A DNA stretch of 53,645 bases from Streptomyces sulphureus DSM 40104 (GCF_000381025.1 NZ_KB905829.1:1-53645); one strand, 5' to 3'. Positions 41,701 through 50,095 are shown, counted from the stretch's first letter. Notes: generated by a model from the letters alone, not told the origin. Translations and numbers: made by a program.

Positions 41701-41941
41701 GAGGGTGGTGCTGCCCGAGGCGCCCGCGAGCTACTTCGAGTACGACGAACTCCGCGTCGACGGCGTCGAGTCCGACTGGCGCGTGACCCCGGACGGCGCC
41801 GTGCACGCGGCGACCTTCGAGGGCCTCGCGGCAGGGCTGGCGTGGCGCACGGGCCTGTGGAGCCGGCGCTTCGAGACTGCGGCGCTGCTGGAGGACCCGT
41901 CGCGTGACGCGGAGTTGGCGCAGGCGCGCTGGTTCGACTGA
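38726..41941 (+). CDS. Large GHKL (Hsp90/sacsin-like) ATPase
   Basis: A 1071-residue protein. The GHKL ATP fold is in the N-terminal 200 residues: the N-box with Glu60, Asn64 and Asp67 in ELAQNAADAA, the G1-like LVAANTGAPLD, and the G2 box GRFGVGFAAVL (from 124). This resembles Hsp90-type and sacsin repeats more than histidine kinases. The remaining 850 residues are Leu/Glu-rich without recognised domains and contain repeated LxxLG-like segments. In Streptomyces it is usually annotated as an Hsp90-like molecular chaperone or ATP-binding protein. The GTG follows GAGGAGAG. The partner DUF3027 gene lies just upstream and may be cotranscribed. The true role is unknown. Confidence 0.85.
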   Translation: MDGGGAVPVGRAPEADPFGTAALRRGVLDGWAASAARFREDANAEQDLVLGGYRDRLVVELAQNAADAAARAGVAGRLRLTLSDGVLVAANTGAPLDAEGVASLATLRASAKRDEAGEERATVGRFGVGFAAVLAVSDEPAVVSRTGGVRWSLGEARELTAERGTDAPQLHEELARRDGHVPLLRLPLPAEGAPPEGYETAVVLPLRDAAAEELALRLLEGVDDALLLTLPGLAEVAIEVPEGTGPQQEGPSLRTLTRTTEEPGQQAESGEAVLGETRIDDVSPRGTAVTRWRTASLVGEAGAELLADRPLEERLRPEWSVTWAVPVGDDGGPLPPRTVPRVHAPTPTDEPQGVPALLIASFPLEPTRRRVAPGPLTEYLVERAAECYTELLRGWRTSAAGILDLVPGQLGTGELDGEVRASVLRRLPATPFLAGAAREDGAPAVLRPRDAELVEGAGAATVEVLAELFPALLPAGLEHRSELRVLEVPRIPLADVVDRLAGVERGPEWWWRLYDSLAGIDPDRLSGLPVPLADGRTTIGPRHVLLPQPPREGVTESAEPARLAGLGLKVAHVAAAHPLLEKLGATLATPRSVLTTPQVRAAVAGSLDADEVWDPEQQGPDAEELAATVLALVRDAGLQPGDEPWLAALALPDEEGELAPAGELVYPGSRFQQVIREGELGVCDAALAEEWGEQPLTAVGVQAEFALVRARDVVLDPDELEPRDTEFAEPDDPGLLDAVDVWCEDALDQLPEYPLPPVAAELVAVRDLDLVDDERWPQALGMLSEPPLREALTEPVRVLPASGPVANVRAYTAWWLRGHPVLDGRRPAGLRTAGGDPLLSGLYEEVDTGPVADAGVLRALGVRTTASALLDEPGGAAELLARLAEPERPVEAAQLHGLYGLLALLDPDEVTLPDELRAVDPSSAGTLVVDASRAVVADAPDLLALAGDRPLLPVPPRYARELAELLEVDRLSRAVPGAVSGAATEREVPAQVRVVLPEAPASYFEYDELRVDGVESDWRVTPDGAVHAATFEGLAAGLAWRTGLWSRRFETAALLEDPSRDAELAQARWFD

Positions 41942-41953
41942 CGGGCCCCGGGC

Positions 41954-42637
41954 TCAGGCCCGGGCACCCCCCGCCGCGATCCCGGCGAGGACGAGTTCCC
42001 AGCCTCGCCCGAACTCCTCCTCCCGCTTCTCGACCTGGGAGAAGGACGAGGCGAGCAGCGGGTACTCCGCGGTGCGCGAGGCGAGGTGCCCGGCGACGGC
42101 CGTGCGGGCCGCCTCCTCGTCCGCGCGGTGTCCCCACACCGCCTCGGCCTGCGCCGAGCCGATGACGTAGTGGCTGACGACGCCGGCCGCCGCGGCGAGC
42201 CCGGACTCGTCGAAGCCGGCGGAGGCCAGCGCCGCGTACGCGTACTCCGTGGCGCGGAGCGCCTGCGGCCCGGCGAGCGGCCGCGTTCCGGCGAGGTGGG
42301 CCGCCCACGGGTGGGCGAGGAGGACGGCGCGGAGCCCGGTGGCGAAGGCGGTGAGGTCGCGGCGCCAGTCGTCGCTCGGCGGGGGCGGGTCGAGTTCGCC
42401 GAGTACCGCGTCGAGCGCCAGGTCGAGGACGTCCTCCTTGGTGGCGACGTGCCAGTAGAGGCTCGTCGCGTGGGCGTCGAGGCGGGCTGCGAGGGTGCGC
42501 ATGCTGAGCTTCTGCACCCCTTCGCCGTCGAGGAGTTCGACGGCGGCGGCTGTGATGCGCTCGCGTGAGAGCTGCGGCCGCGCGCGTCCGGTGCGCTCCT
42601 CGCGGAACCACACCGCTCCGGCTTCGCCCTTGGTCAC
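41954..42637 (-). CDS. TetR-family regulator
   Basis: A 227-residue repressor. The N-terminal helix-turn-helix (LSRERITAAAVELLDGEGVQKLSMRTLAARLDAHATSLYWHVATKEDVLDLAL in several blocks, residues about 23-75) is typical of TetR proteins, and the C-terminal two-thirds resembles the TetR-C1 ligand domain. It is divergent from an MFS drug exporter gene and probably represses it and itself. The GTG at 42637 is followed by a short acidic extension. The 12-base gap to the GHKL gene forms a weak CCCGGGC hairpin overlapping the stop. Confidence 0.9.
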   Translation of the reverse strand: MTKGEAGAVWFREERTGRARPQLSRERITAAAVELLDGEGVQKLSMRTLAARLDAHATSLYWHVATKEDVLDLALDAVLGELDPPPPSDDWRRDLTAFATGLRAVLLAHPWAAHLAGTRPLAGPQALRATEYAYAALASAGFDESGLAAAAGVVSHYVIGSAQAEAVWGHRADEEAARTAVAGHLASRTAEYPLLASSFSQVEKREEEFGRGWELVLAGIAAGGARA

Positions 42638-42694
42638 TTGTTGCCTCCCCGCCTCGGATCGCCTTCCGGGAGCCTACCTACCAGCCGACAGCGC

Positions 42695-42739
42695 TTGCCT
42701 TCTCATACACTGTTGGATAGCGTCCGTCAGTGTTGGACA
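42695..42739. promoter_or_regulatory. Candidate TetR operator and promoter
   Basis: ACACTG (42707-42712) is mirrored by CAGTGT (42728-42733), and TGTTGGATA recurs as TGTTGGACA 20 bases later. TTGCCT at 42695-42700 with TAGCGT 17 bases on could be the MFS promoter, with the repeats covering its -10 region. These are features of a TetR-controlled divergent promoter, not proof of binding. Confidence 0.45.
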
Positions 42740-42754
42740 ACCGAGGGAGACGCC

Positions 42755-44257
42755 GTGGACGAGACGACGCAGCCGACCCGCGACCGCTCCGCCGAGAGGC
42801 CGGGCCACCCGCGCCGCTGGTCGATCCTCGCCGCCCTCTGCGCGGCGCTCCTCCTCGTGGTGGTCGACAACACCGTCCTCCACGTCGCCCTGCCCGCGCT
42901 CGGACGGGCCTTCGACGCCTCGATCGGCGACCTCCAAGGGGTCCTGGAGTCGTACGTCGTGGCCTTCGCGGGACTGCTCATCACCGCCGGCGTCCTCGCC
43001 GACCGGTACGGCAGGCGACGCGTGCTGCTCGTCGGACTGCTCGTCTTCGGTGCCGCCTCCGCGCTCGCCGCTGCGGCGCCCGGCATCGGGTGGCTCGTCG
43101 CCGCGCGCGCCGCCATGGGCGTGGGGGCGGCCCTGGTGATGCCGTCGACGCTCGCCGTCCTCGTCGACGTCTTTCCGCCGGGGGAGCGCGCCCGCGCCTT
43201 CGCGGTGTGGAGCGCGGTCGCCGCCGTCGCCATGGCGGGCGGGCCGCTCCTCGGCGGTGCGCTGGTGGACGCCTGGAGCTGGGCCGGGGTCTTCCTCGTC
43301 AACGTGCCCGTCGTCGCGGTGGCTTGGGTCGGGGTGGTGCGGCTCGTCCCCGAGTCGCACGGGGATCGGGCGCGTCGGCTCGACCTGGCGGGGGTCATGC
43401 TGCTGACGGCGGGGCTGGGTGCCGTCGTCCTCGCCGTCGTCGAGGTGCCGGAGCGGGGTGCGGACGCGCGGGTGCTGGGGAGCGGGGCGCTCGGCTGCGT
43501 GCTGCTCGCGGTGTTCGCGGCGCGCACGAGGCGGGTGGCGTATCCGCTCGTCGACCTCGGGCTCTACCGGGACCGGCGGTTCTCGGGGGCGAGCTTCGCG
43601 GTCGCCGTGCTCACCGTCGCGACCGGCAGCATTCTCTTCGTCCTCGCGCAGTACCTCCAACTCGTCCTCGGACTCGGTGCGTTCGAGACAGGGCTCGCCG
43701 CGGTGCCGCTCGCCGCAGGCGTCGTCGTCGGGTCGTTCTTCGGCGGGCGCGCTCCCCGGCGGTTCGGCGAACGTGCCTGCATCGTCGGCGGGTTCGTGGT
43801 CACCGCTGCGGGCTTCGCGGTCCTCGCGACGCTCGGTACGGGGAGTCCGCTCGCGGCCGTGGGCGCGGGGCTCGCGCTGGCCGGGCTCGGCTCCGGCCTC
43901 GGGGGGCCCGCCGCGACGAGCGCGGTCCTCGGCGCCGTGCCGCCCGAACGCGCGGGAGCCGGCGCCGCGCTCAACGACACACACCAGCAGCTCGGCATCG
44001 CGCTCGGCGTGGCGCTCCTCGGCAGCCTCCTCGCCGCCGTGTACCGGGTGCGCCTTCCCGAGAGCGTCCCCGACGGCGCGCGCTCCTCGCTCGCCGCGAC
44101 CCTGCGCCACACGTCGCACGCGGGAGACGCCGAACTCGCCTCGGCGGCGCGTGCGGCGTTCGTCGGCGCACAGTCGACGGTGCTGTGGACGGCGGTGGCC
44201 GTCGCGCTCGCCGGCGCGTGCGTCGCACTGCTGACCCTGCGGGAGCCCCGGGAATGA
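42755..44257 (+). CDS. DHA2-family MFS drug exporter
   Basis: A 500-residue, 14-segment drug:H+ antiporter of the EmrB/QacA group. It has the N-terminal motif DNTVLHVALPALGRAF, motif A VLADRYGRRRVLLVG, and motif C SAVAAVAMAGGPLLGGAL. The GTG follows GAGGGAGA. The divergent TetR regulator suggests induction by an exported compound. A perfect 14-base stem terminates both this gene and the facing ATPase gene. Confidence 0.92.
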   Translation: MDETTQPTRDRSAERPGHPRRWSILAALCAALLLVVVDNTVLHVALPALGRAFDASIGDLQGVLESYVVAFAGLLITAGVLADRYGRRRVLLVGLLVFGAASALAAAAPGIGWLVAARAAMGVGAALVMPSTLAVLVDVFPPGERARAFAVWSAVAAVAMAGGPLLGGALVDAWSWAGVFLVNVPVVAVAWVGVVRLVPESHGDRARRLDLAGVMLLTAGLGAVVLAVVEVPERGADARVLGSGALGCVLLAVFAARTRRVAYPLVDLGLYRDRRFSGASFAVAVLTVATGSILFVLAQYLQLVLGLGAFETGLAAVPLAAGVVVGSFFGGRAPRRFGERACIVGGFVVTAAGFAVLATLGTGSPLAAVGAGLALAGLGSGLGGPAATSAVLGAVPPERAGAGAALNDTHQQLGIALGVALLGSLLAAVYRVRLPESVPDGARSSLAATLRHTSHAGDAELASAARAAFVGAQSTVLWTAVAVALAGACVALLTLREPRE

Positions 44258-44258
44258 A

Positions 44259-44291
44259 AGCGGGGCCGGTGGCTGCACCACCGGCCCCGCT
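44259..44291. terminator. Bidirectional terminator hairpin
   Basis: AGCGGGGCCGGTGG pairs perfectly with CCACCGGCCCCGCT over a five-base loop, directly between the stops of the MFS and P-type ATPase genes. Confidence 0.93.
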
Positions 44292-44303
44292 CCAACGCGC
44301 CTG

Positions 44304-46748
44304 CTACACGGGGAACTTCTTCCCGACCAGGCGCCAGACGAACTCCAGCGCGACGCCGGCCACCACCGAAATCCCCACCGCCGTCCACGGCACCGTCGTG
44401 CCCACCAGCTTCAGCGCGAAGAAGTCCTGGAGGAACGGCGTCACCAGGACCACGACGAACGCCACGCCCATCGTCAGCACCAGGCCGATCCGCCACCACG
44501 TGTAGGGGCGGGCGATGATCGCGAGCACCCACATCGCGATGAGGAAGAGCGTCAGCGTCGCGGCGCTCGTCTCCGCGGAGAGCGCTCCCGTACCGCCGTA
44601 CTGGCTGCGCGCGAAGAGGTACGAGCAGAACGTCGCGGTGCCGGCGACGAGGCCGGCGGGGATCGCGTACCGCATCACCCGGCGCACGAAGTGCGGCTTG
44701 GCCCGCTCCTTGTTGGGCGCCAGCGCGAGGAAGAACGCCGGGATACCGATGGTGAGCGAGGAGAGCAGCGTCAGGTGCCGCGGCAGGAACGGGTACGGCA
44801 CCTGCCAGAGGATCACCAGCAGCGCGAGGAGCACCGAGTAGACGGTCTTGGTGAGGAACAGGTTGGCGACCCGCTCGATGTTGCCGATCACCCTGCGGCC
44901 CTCCGCGACGACCGAAGGGAGCGTCGCGAAGCTGTTGTTGAGCAGGACGATCTGCGCGACCGCCTTGGTCGCCTCGGAGCCCGAGCCCATCGAGACGCCG
45001 ATGTCGGCGTCCTTCAGCGCGAGCACGTCGTTGACGCCGTCGCCCGTCATCGCGACGTGGCGTCCGCGGGACTGGAGGGAGCCCACCATGTCCCGCTTCT
45101 GCTGCGGCGTCACCCGGCCGAAGACGGCGCCGTCCTCGATCGCGCGGCCCCGCTCCTCCTCGTCGTCGGGGAGCTTGCGCGCGTCGACGGGCGAGTCCGC
45201 GCCGGGGAGGCCGAGTTCGCCGGCGACGGCACCGACCGAGACCGCGTTGTCCCCGGAGATGACCTTCGCCCTGACGTCCTGCTCGGCGAAGTAGGCGAGG
45301 GTCTCGGAGGCGTCGGGGCGGAGGCGCTGTTCCAGCACGACGAGCGCCGCGGGCCTCGCGTCCTCGGTGATCCGCGGGTCGTCGAGGCCGACCTCGGTCC
45401 CCGCCTCGGCGAGGAGCAGCACCCGGAGACCCTGTGCGTCGAGGTCGGCGACCTCGGCGAGCGCCTCCTCGCCAGGGGCGAGCAGGACGTCGGGGGCGCC
45501 CAGGAGCCAACTGCGCGCCTGTCCTTCGGAGGCGTCGTCGACGAACGTGGCGCCGCTGTACTTGCGGGCCGAGGAGAACGGCAGCGTCGCCGTGAGCCGC
45601 AGACCGGCCCCGCGCTCCGACGGGTACGCGTCGGCGATCGCCCGGAGGCTCGCGTTGGGGTGCTGGTCGGAGGCGCCGAGTGCGGCGAGGACGCGCTCGT
45701 ACGCCGCCCGGTCCTCGGACTCCGGTTGCCCGAGGAGCCGCAACTCCCGTACGTCCATACCCCCTTCGGTGAGCGTCCCCGTCTTGTCGAGGCAGACCGT
45801 GTCGACCCTGGCGAGCCCCTCGATCGCGGGAAGCTCCTGGACGAGGCAGTGCTTGCGCCCGAGCCGGACGACACCGATCGCGAAGGCGACCGAGGTGAGC
45901 AGCACCAGTCCCTCGGGGACCATCGGCACGATGCCGGCGACCATCCGCCGGATCGCCTCGCTCACGTCGTGCTTCTGCACGACGAGCTGGCTGAGCACGA
46001 GGCCGATCGCCGCCGGGACCATCATCCAGGTGATGTACTTGAGGATCTGGCTGATCCCGCTGCGCAGTTCGGAGTGGACGAGCGTGAACCGGGAGGCTTC
46101 TTCGGCGAGTTGCGCCGCGTACGCCTCCTTGCCGACCTTCGTCGCGGTGAAGGCCCCGCTGCCGGCGACGACGAAGCTCCCCGACAGGATGCGGTCGCCC
46201 GGCTGCTTGACCACCGGGTCGGCTTCGCCGGTGAGGAGCGACTCGTCGACCTCCAGCCCGTCGGCCTCCGTGACCTCGCCGTCCACGGGGCACTTGTCGC
46301 CAGGTGCGAGCTCCACCAGCTCCCCCAGGACGATCTCCCCCGTCGGGATCTCGACCTTGGCGCCCTCCCTGCGCACCGTCGGCCTCGACTCCCCGATCAC
46401 CGCGAGGCTGTCGAGGGTCCGCTTGGCGCGCAGCTCCTGGATGATGCCGATGCCGGTGTTGGCGATGATGACGAAGCCGAAGAGCCCGTCCTGGATCGGA
46501 CCGACCACCAGAATGATCAGGAACAGAACGCCGATGATCGCGTTGAACCGCGTGAAGACATTGGCGCGGACGATGTCGGCGGTCGACCGACTGCTGCGCA
46601 CCGGTACGTCGTTGACCTCGCCGCGGGCGATCCGCTCGGCGACCTGGGACGAGGTGAGCCCCGTCGCGGGGGTGTCGGGAGCGTCCGGCGCCCCGTCGGC
46701 GGCGCGGTCCTCGGAGGGTCCCGCTTCGGTGCCTTTCGGGTGCGTCAT
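44304..46748 (-). CDS. CtpE-like cation-transporting P-type ATPase
   Basis: An 814-residue P-type ATPase. The phosphorylation motif DKTGTLT begins at Asp321, the actuator loop has LLTGEADPV, the membrane motif is MVPEGLVLL, and the hinge motif is TGDGVNDVLALKDADIGVSMGSG. The N-terminal LTSSQVAERIARGEVNDVPVRSSRS resembles mycobacterial CtpE, which has been linked to calcium uptake. The substrate is inferred by this likeness only. The start is uncertain. The ATG at 46748 begins the family sequence, but an upstream in-frame ATG at 46838 has AAGGAG two bases before it. Confidence 0.9.
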   Translation of the reverse strand: MTHPKGTEAGPSEDRAADGAPDAPDTPATGLTSSQVAERIARGEVNDVPVRSSRSTADIVRANVFTRFNAIIGVLFLIILVVGPIQDGLFGFVIIANTGIGIIQELRAKRTLDSLAVIGESRPTVRREGAKVEIPTGEIVLGELVELAPGDKCPVDGEVTEADGLEVDESLLTGEADPVVKQPGDRILSGSFVVAGSGAFTATKVGKEAYAAQLAEEASRFTLVHSELRSGISQILKYITWMMVPAAIGLVLSQLVVQKHDVSEAIRRMVAGIVPMVPEGLVLLTSVAFAIGVVRLGRKHCLVQELPAIEGLARVDTVCLDKTGTLTEGGMDVRELRLLGQPESEDRAAYERVLAALGASDQHPNASLRAIADAYPSERGAGLRLTATLPFSSARKYSGATFVDDASEGQARSWLLGAPDVLLAPGEEALAEVADLDAQGLRVLLLAEAGTEVGLDDPRITEDARPAALVVLEQRLRPDASETLAYFAEQDVRAKVISGDNAVSVGAVAGELGLPGADSPVDARKLPDDEEERGRAIEDGAVFGRVTPQQKRDMVGSLQSRGRHVAMTGDGVNDVLALKDADIGVSMGSGSEATKAVAQIVLLNNSFATLPSVVAEGRRVIGNIERVANLFLTKTVYSVLLALLVILWQVPYPFLPRHLTLLSSLTIGIPAFFLALAPNKERAKPHFVRRVMRYAIPAGLVAGTATFCSYLFARSQYGGTGALSAETSAATLTLFLIAMWVLAIIARPYTWWRIGLVLTMGVAFVVVLVTPFLQDFFALKLVGTTVPWTAVGISVVAGVALEFVWRLVGKKFPV

Positions 46749-46988
46749 GTCCCGACCGCGCCCTCGGCGCTCGGTCGGGGCGCGTACACACCGCGCCCCG
46801 CTGTCCTGCGAGTCGACTGGGGCCACATGTTCCGGCATCGCTCCTTGACTGGGGTGGTGGTGCACGCCCGGACCGCCGTCGGCCTGCGGTGCGGGTGGGC
46901 CGGTTGGTGCGGGTACTGCGAGAGACGCTCCGGGCACCGGCTCCAGTTGCCCGGTGGGGCGGGGCGTCGGAGCGCCGCCCTCCTCGGC

Positions 46989-47297
46989 TCAGGCCGAGGA
47001 GCCGGACGAGGCGGCAGGACCGGGGTCGGCGGGCCCCGAATCGGCGGCGGCCCGGCGGATCGCCGCGTCACGTCGCCGCACGTACCAGATGCCGAGGCAC
47101 CCGAGGCCGGCGCCCGCGGCGCAGGTCCACACCCACCAGGTGTGCCCGTGCTCGTCGAACCATCCGTAGAAGGGGAGCTGCACGAGGAACAGGACGAACC
47201 AGACGAGGGTGCCGCCGATGACGGTGCCCACGACGTTGCCCTCCAGTGGCTCGGGCGCCTCGTGTTCGCCGTTCGTCCACTTGCCCATCAGGCCCAT
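46989..47297 (-). CDS. DUF2530 membrane protein
   Basis: A 102-residue protein with EAPEPLEGNVVGTVIGGTLVWFVLFLVQLPFYGWF and WWVWTCAAGAGLGCLGIWYVRRR giving two membrane segments around a conserved Trp-rich core, the DUF2530 signature. The C-terminal tail is disordered. The function is unknown. The ATG at 47297 is preceded by GAGGG; a second ATG nine bases on is possible. Confidence 0.85.
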   Translation of the reverse strand: MGLMGKWTNGEHEAPEPLEGNVVGTVIGGTLVWFVLFLVQLPFYGWFDEHGHTWWVWTCAAGAGLGCLGIWYVRRRDAAIRRAAADSGPADPGPAASSGSSA

Positions 47298-47661
47298 CGC
47301 CCTCGGCTCCCTCTCTCCGGTTCTCGGCGCTGCCCCGTATCTTTCAGCCACCGGACGCGAGTTCGTGCACCGGGGTGCCCGAAGCGTGGTACTGGTCCTG
47401 TATGGAAGGCCGCCGGCTGTTGCCGATGTGACCCTCCGCGCTGGGTTGGTGGCTGTGCGCGGCTCGCAGGTTCCGCACTTTCCTGCTCGAAGCTGGATTC
47501 CACCCTAACCAGCCGTGGAACGGTTCTACGCGCGGAGATGGCGATCACTCGACTCGTTTGTTCATACTGATGCCTGTTGGATCTGACTGGATTCTTTCGT
47601 TGGATGACCCGAGATGATCTAACTCTCCGCCCCCCAGGCCCAGTTCCCTCCGAGGTCATGC
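47298..47661. other. Intergenic region before the NCS2 permease
   Basis: No gene. The stretch from about 47500 is unusually AT-rich (TTCATACTGATG and GTTGGATC-type repeats near 47555-47615) and may hold promoter or regulatory DNA of the permease. It does not match the purine riboswitch core. Confidence 0.45.
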
Positions 47662-49131
47662 ATGCCTTCTTCGGCCAACCCGGTCGATACTGAGAGCAAG
47701 GATTCTCAGCCGCCCGCCCGCAGCAACGCCTTCGATCGCTTCTTCCAGATCTCCGCACGCGGCTCCAGCGTGACCAGGGAAATCCGGGGCGGTCTCGCTA
47801 CCTTCTTCGCGATGGCCTACATCATCGTGCTGAACCCGATCATCCTCGGCGCCGGCACCGATAAGTACGGTCACCAGCTCGACAACGCGCAACTCGTCAC
47901 CGCAACGGCACTTATCGCCGGTCTCACCACCGTCCTGATGGGCGTGATCGGGAACGTGCCGATCGCGGTCGCCGCGGGCCTCGGCATCAACGCGGTCGTC
48001 TCGCTCCAGCTCGCCCCCAAGATGAGCTGGCCCGACGCGATGGGCATGGTCGTCCTCGCCGGCCTGGTGCTGATGATCCTTGTCGCCTCGGGACTGCGGC
48101 AGCGCGTCATGGACGCCATCCCCAACGGGATGCGGCGGTCGATCGCGATCGGTATCGGCCTCTTCATCGCGCTGATCGGGCTCGTCGACTCCGGCTTCGT
48201 GACGAGGAACCCCGACGCCGCCAACACCACCGTGCCGCTCGGTCTCGGCCAGGGCGGGCAGCTTCAGGGCTGGCCCGTGCTCATCTTCGTCCTCGGCCTG
48301 CTGCTGATGTTCGTCCTCAAGGTCCGCAAGGCGAAGGGCGCCATCCTCATCGGCATCGCCGTGATGACGGTGGTCGCCATCGTCGTCAACAGCATCGCCG
48401 TCATCCCGGACGACGCGTGGGGGCTGGCCGTCCCCACGGTCCCCGACTCGCTGGTGGGCACCCCCGACTTCGGGCTCATCGGACAGGTCAGCCTCTTCGG
48501 CGGCTTCCAGGAAGTGGGCATCCTCACCGGCTGCCTCTTCGTCTTCACCGTCCTGCTCTCCGGGTTCTTCGACGCGATGGGGACGATCATCGGGGTCGGC
48601 GAGGAGTCGGGGCTCACCGATGACAAGGGGCAGCTTCCGGGGATGGGGCGCATCCTCATGATGGACGGCATCGGCGTCGCCGGCGGTGGACTCGGGTCCT
48701 GCTCGGCGAACACCTGCTTCGTCGAGTCGACGGCGGGCGTCGGCGAGGGGGCGAGGACGGGGTTCGCCAACCTCGTCACCGGTGGGCTCTTCCTGCTCGC
48801 CCTGATCTTCACGCCGTTGGCGACCGTCGTGCCCTCGCAGGCGGCGACGCCCGCGCTCGTCGTCGTCGGCTTCATGATCATGGCGTCGAACGTGCGGGGC
48901 ATCGACTGGGACGACCTCACCGTCGCCGTGCCCGCGTTCCTGACGATCATCTCGATGCCGTTCACGTACAGCATCACCAACGGGATCGGCGTCGGTGTCG
49001 TCGCGTTCATCGCGCTTCGGGCCGCGACCGGGCGTATCCGCACGGTGCCGTGGCTGCTCCACGTCGTCGGCTTCTTCTTCCTCGTCTACTTCCTGCTCGA
49101 TCCCATCGAGCAGGTGCTCGGCGTGAAGTAG
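47662..49131 (+). CDS. NCS2-family purine permease (AzgA/GhxP-like)
   Basis: A 489-residue transporter with about 13 membrane segments. It opens with a short hydrophilic leader, then FFAMAYIIVLNPIILG, the GNVPIAVAAGLGINA motif, DAMGTIIGVGEESGLTD, and SANTCFVESTAGVGEGARTGFANLVTG. These features match the hypoxanthine/guanine/adenine branch of the nucleobase cation symporters. It follows a long AT-rich upstream region and ends at a strong hairpin. Substrate choice within purines is uncertain. Confidence 0.93.
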   Translation: MPSSANPVDTESKDSQPPARSNAFDRFFQISARGSSVTREIRGGLATFFAMAYIIVLNPIILGAGTDKYGHQLDNAQLVTATALIAGLTTVLMGVIGNVPIAVAAGLGINAVVSLQLAPKMSWPDAMGMVVLAGLVLMILVASGLRQRVMDAIPNGMRRSIAIGIGLFIALIGLVDSGFVTRNPDAANTTVPLGLGQGGQLQGWPVLIFVLGLLLMFVLKVRKAKGAILIGIAVMTVVAIVVNSIAVIPDDAWGLAVPTVPDSLVGTPDFGLIGQVSLFGGFQEVGILTGCLFVFTVLLSGFFDAMGTIIGVGEESGLTDDKGQLPGMGRILMMDGIGVAGGGLGSCSANTCFVESTAGVGEGARTGFANLVTGGLFLLALIFTPLATVVPSQAATPALVVVGFMIMASNVRGIDWDDLTVAVPAFLTIISMPFTYSITNGIGVGVVAFIALRAATGRIRTVPWLLHVVGFFFLVYFLLDPIEQVLGVK

Positions 49132-49148
49132 CCGTTCGCGTACAGGCT

Positions 49149-49185
49149 CACTGCCGGTCGGTCCTCGGGGGATCGGCCGGCAGTG
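49149..49185. terminator. Terminator hairpin after the purine permease
   Basis: CACTGCCGG (49149-49157) pairs with CCGGCAGTG (49177-49185), with further pairing inside. It lies between the convergent permease and ribbon-helix-helix genes. Confidence 0.88.
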
Positions 49186-49196
49186 TCGTGCGCGGT

Positions 49197-49409
49197 TCAG
49201 TTGTGGTCGGGCTCGCCGTAGAAGCGCTGCGTCTCCTCGACCGCTGTGCGGAAACGCTCGTCGAAGTCGTCTCTGACGAGTCTGCTGAGAACGTAGTCCT
49301 GGATCGTCATGCCGCGCTTGGCCGCATGCTCGCCGAGCCTGTCGAAGAGCTCGCTCTCGACGCGCAGGCTGAGCACTTTCGTCTGGACGTGCGAGGTCGT
49401 CGGCGTCAT
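49197..49409 (-). CDS. Ribbon-helix-helix (CopG-type) protein
   Basis: A 70-residue DNA-binding-like protein: VLSLRVESELFDRLGEHAAKRGMTIQDYVLSRLV gives the beta-strand and two helices of a CopG/Arc fold (about residues 12-46). The rest is a short acidic tail. No toxin partner is adjacent; the gene is divergent from the MarR gene. The target is unknown. Confidence 0.8.
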   Translation of the reverse strand: MTPTTSHVQTKVLSLRVESELFDRLGEHAAKRGMTIQDYVLSRLVRDDFDERFRTAVEETQRFYGEPDHN

Positions 49410-49536
49410 ATCTCCACCGTCCCGGCCGCTTGCGCGGATCTGCCGATTTTCCGTGCGAGCTCACTCGTACGTGTGAGCCCCATGGGAGGCGGGTGGTCAA
49501 CGGCGGTGAGGTGGTTCCGAGTTGGTCTTTAGTTCA

Positions 49537-49550
49537 GGTAATGAGTTACC
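49537..49550. promoter_or_regulatory. MarR-type operator
   Basis: GGTAA-TGAG-TTACC is a perfect inverted repeat eight bases before the MarR start codon. Its position favours autoregulation of the MarR-MFS unit. The sequence is typical of MarR operators but binding is not shown. Confidence 0.65.
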
Positions 49551-49558
49551 CTAAGGAC

Positions 49559-50062
49559 ATGCCGGAACAGCACGCTTCCCCTCGCGGCGCGGCCGAGGAC
49601 GAGCAGACAGAGAGCGTGGACGCCGTCGCAGCCGGCGTCACCGGAGCCGACGCAGAGGCGGTCAACGCCCTGCGCTCCGCCGTGATGCGCCTCTCCAGGC
49701 GCCTCAGGCACCAGCGCGTCGACGAGACGCTGAGCCCGGCCGAGATGTCGGTGCTCGGCACCCTCGCGCGGTGCGGCTCCGCGACACCGAGCGAGCTCGC
49801 CCGCAAGGAGTACGTACAGCCGCCCTCCATGACCCGCATCGTCGCGATGCTGGAGGCGAAGGGGCTGGTCCGGCTGGAGCCGCATCCCGACGACCGCAGG
49901 CAGAAGGTGGTCATGCAGACCGAGCAGGCCGAGTCCATGCTCGCTGCATCACGGGCGAAGAGGAACGCATGGCTTGCCGAACTCGTCGTCGAGCTCGACG
50001 ACGAGGACTGGGCCACCCTGCGGGCCGCCGCACCCGTACTGGAGAAGCTCGCACGTCTGTAA
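49559..50062 (+). CDS. MarR-family regulator
   Basis: A 167-residue winged-helix repressor. TLSPAEMSVLGTLARCG and ATPSELARKEYVQPPSMTRIVAMLEAKGLV contain the recognition helix, followed by the wing RLEPHPDDRRQKVVM. The ATG at 49559 follows AAGGAC; an earlier ATG at 49541 lies inside the operator. The MFS gene follows after 33 bases, so the two probably form one operon controlled by the palindrome. Confidence 0.92.
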   Translation: MPEQHASPRGAAEDEQTESVDAVAAGVTGADAEAVNALRSAVMRLSRRLRHQRVDETLSPAEMSVLGTLARCGSATPSELARKEYVQPPSMTRIVAMLEAKGLVRLEPHPDDRRQKVVMQTEQAESMLAASRAKRNAWLAELVVELDDEDWATLRAAAPVLEKLARL

Positions 50063-50095
50063 GGAGAACGTCGAAGCCGAGGAGGCGAACCCGGA

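Noticed and set aside
43564..46791. Long minus-strand frame parallel to the P-type ATPase
   Set aside because: It runs across the ATPase in another frame and through the MFS gene on the wrong strand. Only the ATPase frame has family motifs.
47298..47661. Possible purine riboswitch before the purine permease
   Set aside because: No match to the conserved core or three-way junction pattern; AT-richness alone is not enough.
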